Of a DNA stretch of 64,000 bases, positions 61,546 through 64,000 are shown piece by piece (positions within the stretch are counted from its first letter, which is position 1; every line of letters starts with the position of its first letter). The notes beneath the pieces are model-generated. The model had not been told where the DNA came from, did no database searches, and saw only the letters and a list, made by a program, of their open reading frames with translations. Source of the stretch: Bauldia sp963759235 (lineage in GTDB: Bacteria > Pseudomonadota > Alphaproteobacteria > Rhizobiales > Kaistiaceae); contig CAVWYO010000005.1 in NCBI GenBank assembly GCA_963759235.1, positions 434,001 through 498,000 on the forward strand. Direction: 5' to 3'. Position numbers and translations under genes: made by a program.

Positions 61546-62052
61546 ATGCACCTTGCCGAGATCAATGTCGGCCGCCTGCGTTATCCCCTCGACGATCCGC
61601 GGACCGCCGATTTCGTCGACAATCTTGACGCCATCAACGCACTGGCCGAGCGGAGCGGGGGATTTCTCTGGCGGCTGAAGGACGAGACGGGCAACGCCAC
61701 CCAGATTGCCGCCTTCGACGACCCGAAGGTGATCGTCAACATGTCGGTCTGGGAGACGGCCGAAGCGCTCCACGCCTTCGCCTACAAGACCGTTCACCGG
61801 CGGTTCGTCGAGCGCCGCAAGGAATGGTTCGAGCCTTTCGACGGCCCGTATCTGGGGCTCTGGTGGGTCGAAGAGGGCGCCTGGCCGGACGTAGCCGAAG
61901 GGAGGCGGCGGCTCGCTCATCTTCGGCGGGTCGGTCCGACCGCCTACGCCTTCACCTTCCGCAAGCTTTTCGATCCGCTGCCCGGCATTCGACCGCTGGT
62001 CGACCTCGGCGATGGCAAGGTGGAGACCGAGCGGTACCGCTCTTGCGGCTGA
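61546..62052 (+). CDS. DUF3291 family protein
   Basis: This 168-residue soluble protein is of the DUF3291 family, a dimeric alpha/beta-barrel fold related to antibiotic biosynthesis monooxygenases. Markers are H-L-A-E-I-N-V-G-R-L (about residues 2-11), the N-M-S-V-W-E-T-A-E-A-L motif (about 64-74) and W-W-V-E-E-G near 104. The start at 61546 has a GGAGGA site ahead of it; the upstream open frame is without similarity. It is followed by the acylphosphatase gene 13 bases later, so both are probably one transcript. Function unknown. Confidence 0.86.
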   Translation: MHLAEINVGRLRYPLDDPRTADFVDNLDAINALAERSGGFLWRLKDETGNATQIAAFDDPKVIVNMSVWETAEALHAFAYKTVHRRFVERRKEWFEPFDGPYLGLWWVEEGAWPDVAEGRRRLAHLRRVGPTAYAFTFRKLFDPLPGIRPLVDLGDGKVETERYRSCG

Positions 62053-62065
62053 ACGGCCGTCCGAC

Positions 62066-62347
62066 ATGGCCGAGCGAGCCGTTCACGTCAGTATCACCGG
62101 CAGGGTTCACGGCGTCGGCTACCGCGCCTGGCTCCACGGCCAAGCGCGGCACCGTGCCGTTTCAGGCTGGGTGCGCAATCGGCCGGACGGCTCGGTGGAA
62201 GCGGTGCTGTCGGGGAGCATCGAGGCGGTGGAGGAACTCGCCTCGCTGTGTCGAAGCGGCCCGCCGGCAGCGGTCGTTTTCGACGTCAAAACAGAGGCTT
62301 ATGACGGCCAGCTGCCAAACGGATTCAGGGTTCTGCCGACCGGCTAG
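62066..62347 (+). CDS. acyP: Acylphosphatase
   Basis: This 93-residue acylphosphatase hydrolyses acyl phosphates such as 1,3-bisphosphoglycerate or carbamoyl phosphate. It has the phosphate-binding loop G-R-V-H-G-V-G-Y-R (about residues 12-20) with the catalytic Arg20, and G-W-V-R-N-R-P-D-G (about 34-42) with the catalytic Asn. Length is standard. It follows the DUF3291 gene. Its last 23 bases overlap the convergent lipB gene. Confidence 0.95.
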   Translation: MAERAVHVSITGRVHGVGYRAWLHGQARHRAVSGWVRNRPDGSVEAVLSGSIEAVEELASLCRSGPPAAVVFDVKTEAYDGQLPNGFRVLPTG

Positions 62348-63038
62348 CGGTTGTCCCGAACAAGCCCTCGAATTCGTGCCGCATCACCGCATCGACCTCC
62401 GGCATCGAGACCGGAATCCCGAGATCGGTCAAGCTGGTGACGCCGTGATCCCGGACCCCGCAGGGGACGATACCGGAGAAGTGTTCAAGCACCGGATCGA
62501 CGTTGAGGGCGATGCCGTGGAACGTCACCCAGCGCCGGATGCGAATGCCGATCGCCGCGATCTTGTCTTCCCGGCCAATACCCCTGTCCGGACGCGCGAC
62601 CCAGACGCCGATGCGGTCTGCCCGCCTTTCGCCCTTCACATTGAAGGCAGCAAGCGTGCGGATGACCCATTCCTCCAGCGTCGTCACATATTTGCGGAGG
62701 TCCTGCCCCCGCCGGGCCAGATCGAGCATGACGTAGGCGATCCGCTGGCCGGGGCCGTGATAGGTGTACTGCCCGCCGCGACCGGATCGATAGACGGGGA
62801 AACGCTCGGGCTCGAGCAAATCCAACGTCTTGGCGCTGGTGCCCGCGGTGTAGAGCGGCGGGTGCTCGACCAGCCAGACCCGCTCGGCGGCGGCACCATT
62901 CCGGATCGCCGCGACCTGCTCCTCCATTCCCGCGACGGCCTCAGGGTAGCCGACCGGCGAGTCGGCGATCACCCAGTCAACGGGCGGGCATCCACTCGCG
63001 GCCGTCAGCCAGCCTGATCTGGTCGGGAGTTCGAGCAT
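62325..63038 (-). CDS. lipB: Octanoyltransferase LipB
   Basis: LipB moves octanoyl from acyl carrier protein to lipoyl domains of dehydrogenases, the first step of lipoate synthesis. The 237-residue protein carries R-G-G-Q-Y-T-Y-H-G-P-G-Q (about residues 86-97), the catalytic lysine in D-K-I-A-A-I-G (about 145-151), and the catalytic cysteine in I-V-P-C-G-V (about 178-183). All are in family order. It overlaps the acylphosphatase tail by 23 bases. lipA is not in the window. The ATG at 63038 gives a short N-terminal extension; a start at the second in-frame ATG is less likely. Confidence 0.96.
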   Translation of the reverse strand: MLELPTRSGWLTAASGCPPVDWVIADSPVGYPEAVAGMEEQVAAIRNGAAAERVWLVEHPPLYTAGTSAKTLDLLEPERFPVYRSGRGGQYTYHGPGQRIAYVMLDLARRGQDLRKYVTTLEEWVIRTLAAFNVKGERRADRIGVWVARPDRGIGREDKIAAIGIRIRRWVTFHGIALNVDPVLEHFSGIVPCGVRDHGVTSLTDLGIPVSMPEVDAVMRHEFEGLFGTTASRSAEP

Positions 63039-63112
63039 CGTCCATCACTTGGTCGCGATGCGTCTCGAAGGCAAGCCAGGCAACCGGCGGGACAGCGTCC
63101 CCGCGGCGGTCC

Positions 63113-63667
63113 TCAGTTGTAGAGCCGCCACAACGGCGACAGTTTCTTCTTCTTGGCGGTGGCGGCCACCGGCCTGGCGGCGACCGAGGAGCTTGCGAAC
63201 ATGTGATCCTGGATCAGGACCCGCGTGTTGTACATGCCCTTCGACTCAACCAAAGCGTACAAGGTCGCGGCATTGGCCGGGGAAAGGCGCACGCATCCGT
63301 GCGACACCGGCTGCCCGAGGGTCCGCGTCGACAAGCTGCCATGGATGGCATGACCCTGCTGCGTGAAGAAAATCGAGTGCGGCATCGGCGCGCTGTCGAA
63401 CTCGTCCGAGTAGTGGTCGGGTTCCATGCGGAAGGGCGTAAAGGTTCCACTGGGGGTCGTATAGCCGCGAGCGCCCGTCGACACCGGCCAGACGTATTTC
63501 GGCACGCCGTCGACGGATACGGACATCCGCTGGGTGCTCTTGTCGATCGCGATCACGATACCGGCCGACGCGGCGGTTGCGCCAGCCAGCAGCAATGCGG
63601 ACGTGAACGCACCAACAAACGCCCCGCGAATGAAACTCGTCCAAGCCTTCTGCCTTGTCGTCGGCAT
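63113..63667 (-). CDS. L,D-transpeptidase (YkuD domain)
   Basis: This 184-residue periplasmic enzyme forms 3-3 cross-links in peptidoglycan or attaches outer-membrane proteins to it, a common wall chemistry in Rhizobiales. It has a signal peptide (about residues 1-35, ending A-S-A-G) and a YkuD domain with the active-site motif H-A-I-H-G (about 101-105) and S-H-G-C-V-R-L-S (about 117-124), where the cysteine is the nucleophile. A basic tail (K-K-K-K-L-S-P-L-W) closes the protein. The start at 63667 fits the signal peptide better than 63715. Confidence 0.93.
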   Translation of the reverse strand: MPTTRQKAWTSFIRGAFVGAFTSALLLAGATAASAGIVIAIDKSTQRMSVSVDGVPKYVWPVSTGARGYTTPSGTFTPFRMEPDHYSDEFDSAPMPHSIFFTQQGHAIHGSLSTRTLGQPVSHGCVRLSPANAATLYALVESKGMYNTRVLIQDHMFASSSVAARPVAATAKKKKLSPLWRLYN

Positions 63668-63815
63668 GCCCAATCGCCTTCTGTCGCTCGGTTTTGACCT
63701 GTACGGTCGCCGCAATCATAGCGCCGCTCGCTTAATGGAACCATACCGCAGTGTTCGCATTTTCGTGACGGGGTGCCACGGTGGATCCCAGGAGCCGGAA
63801 GCCTGACTGAACCCG

Positions 63816-64000
63816 ATGCCAACCGGGGCGAAGAACCACAAGGACAAGGCCGACAAATACTGGTCCGGCGAGGTCACCCGGACGAGCAACGCACTCGATC
63901 TCGACGAGGGCGTGTTCACGCTCGATAGTCCGGCCGAGATCGCGCTGTCCTTGAAACGCTCCGCCGAGGGCAGCCGTCGCCGCAAGGGAACCCCCTACCA
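63816..64000 (+). CDS. DUF3175 domain protein (partial, runs off window)
   Basis: The first 61 residues of a DUF3175 protein are present. The opening is Lys-rich and is followed by K-Y-W-S-G-E-V-T-R-T-S-N-A-L-D-L, the core F-T-L-D-S-P-A-E-I-A and S-L-K-R-S-A-E-G-S. The last readable residues, R-R-R-K-G-T-P-Y, match the family. Full-length members have about 90-100 residues, so the 3' third lies beyond 64000. DUF3175 proteins are small basic proteins of unknown role. The ATG at 63816 is divergent from the transpeptidase gene. Confidence 0.85.
   Translation, partial: MPTGAKNHKDKADKYWSGEVTRTSNALDLDEGVFTLDSPAEIALSLKRSAEGSRRRKGTPY

Noticed and set aside
63716..63985. 89-codon minus-strand frame at the right edge
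   Set aside because: It is antisense to the DUF3175 gene, which has clear family motifs.

Overview
The window is GC-rich, densely packed chromosomal DNA from an alphaproteobacterium, most likely of the order Hyphomicrobiales (Rhizobiales). The evidence is the gene set: MipZ, EipB, a DUF1489 protein, small DUF1127 and CGCR-type proteins, a phasin with PhaR-like sites, TrmFO, a ClpS-ClpA pair and a SqrR/BigR-like repressor. I see no rRNA, tRNA, CRISPR array, insertion sequence or prophage. I annotate 66 protein genes. One is frameshifted, one has a doubtful 3' end and one runs off the right edge.

Layout. 1-10 kb: secD-secF, a Mth938-like gene, a squalene/phytoene-synthase-like gene, a uracil-DNA-glycosylase-fold gene, trmFO, a DUF1127 gene, gatB, a DMT exporter and a lipoprotein. 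10-12 kb: a YfcG-like GST and small or unknown genes. 12-26.5 kb: a catabolic island. It holds a sugar-acid dehydratase, a FadR/GntR regulator, an AraD1/FAH-fold protein, an aldehyde dehydrogenase of the 2-oxoglutarate-semialdehyde type, iolB, iolC, iolG, an RpiR-type regulator, a CUT2-type sugar ABC transporter and a COG3618 lactonase-like hydrolase. 26.5-29 kb: a sulfur-stress locus (TauE/SafE, rhodanese, two-cysteine ArsR repressor, divergent persulfide-dioxygenase-like MBL). 29-38 kb: kup, a GYD protein, a Na/Ca antiporter, a DUF1489 gene, panC, mipZ, a vWA protein, a membrane J-protein and a SPOR-tailed D,D-carboxypeptidase. 38-49 kb: a phasin, a secreted protein, clpS-clpA, a ten-unit TPR protein, a HIT protein, a FemAB-like/GDPD/RidA run, eipB and a WS/DGAT-like protein. 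49-53.5 kb: an accessory RTX locus with two RTX proteins, a HlyC-like protein and an Lrp regulator. 53.6-64 kb: pccA (frameshifted), PPK2, an SLC13-like permease, a minus-strand FdtA-like/GT2/FAD-oxidoreductase operon, acylphosphatase, lipB, an L,D-transpeptidase and a partial DUF3175 gene.

How the genes work together. The catabolic island encodes most of a non-phosphorylating (Weimberg-type) pentonate route to 2-oxoglutarate, next to part of a myo-inositol pathway (iolB, iolC, iolG; iolD and iolE are not here). The sulfur locus looks like a sensor-controlled reactive-sulfur detoxification unit. The points most worth a second look are four near-perfect PhaR-type sites in front of the phasin gene and in the DUF1127/gatB interval, and a HlyC-like protein that seems to lack both catalytic residues yet sits directly upstream of an RTX gene. 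The frameshift in pccA, followed 2 kb later by a lost stop codon, is also notable.
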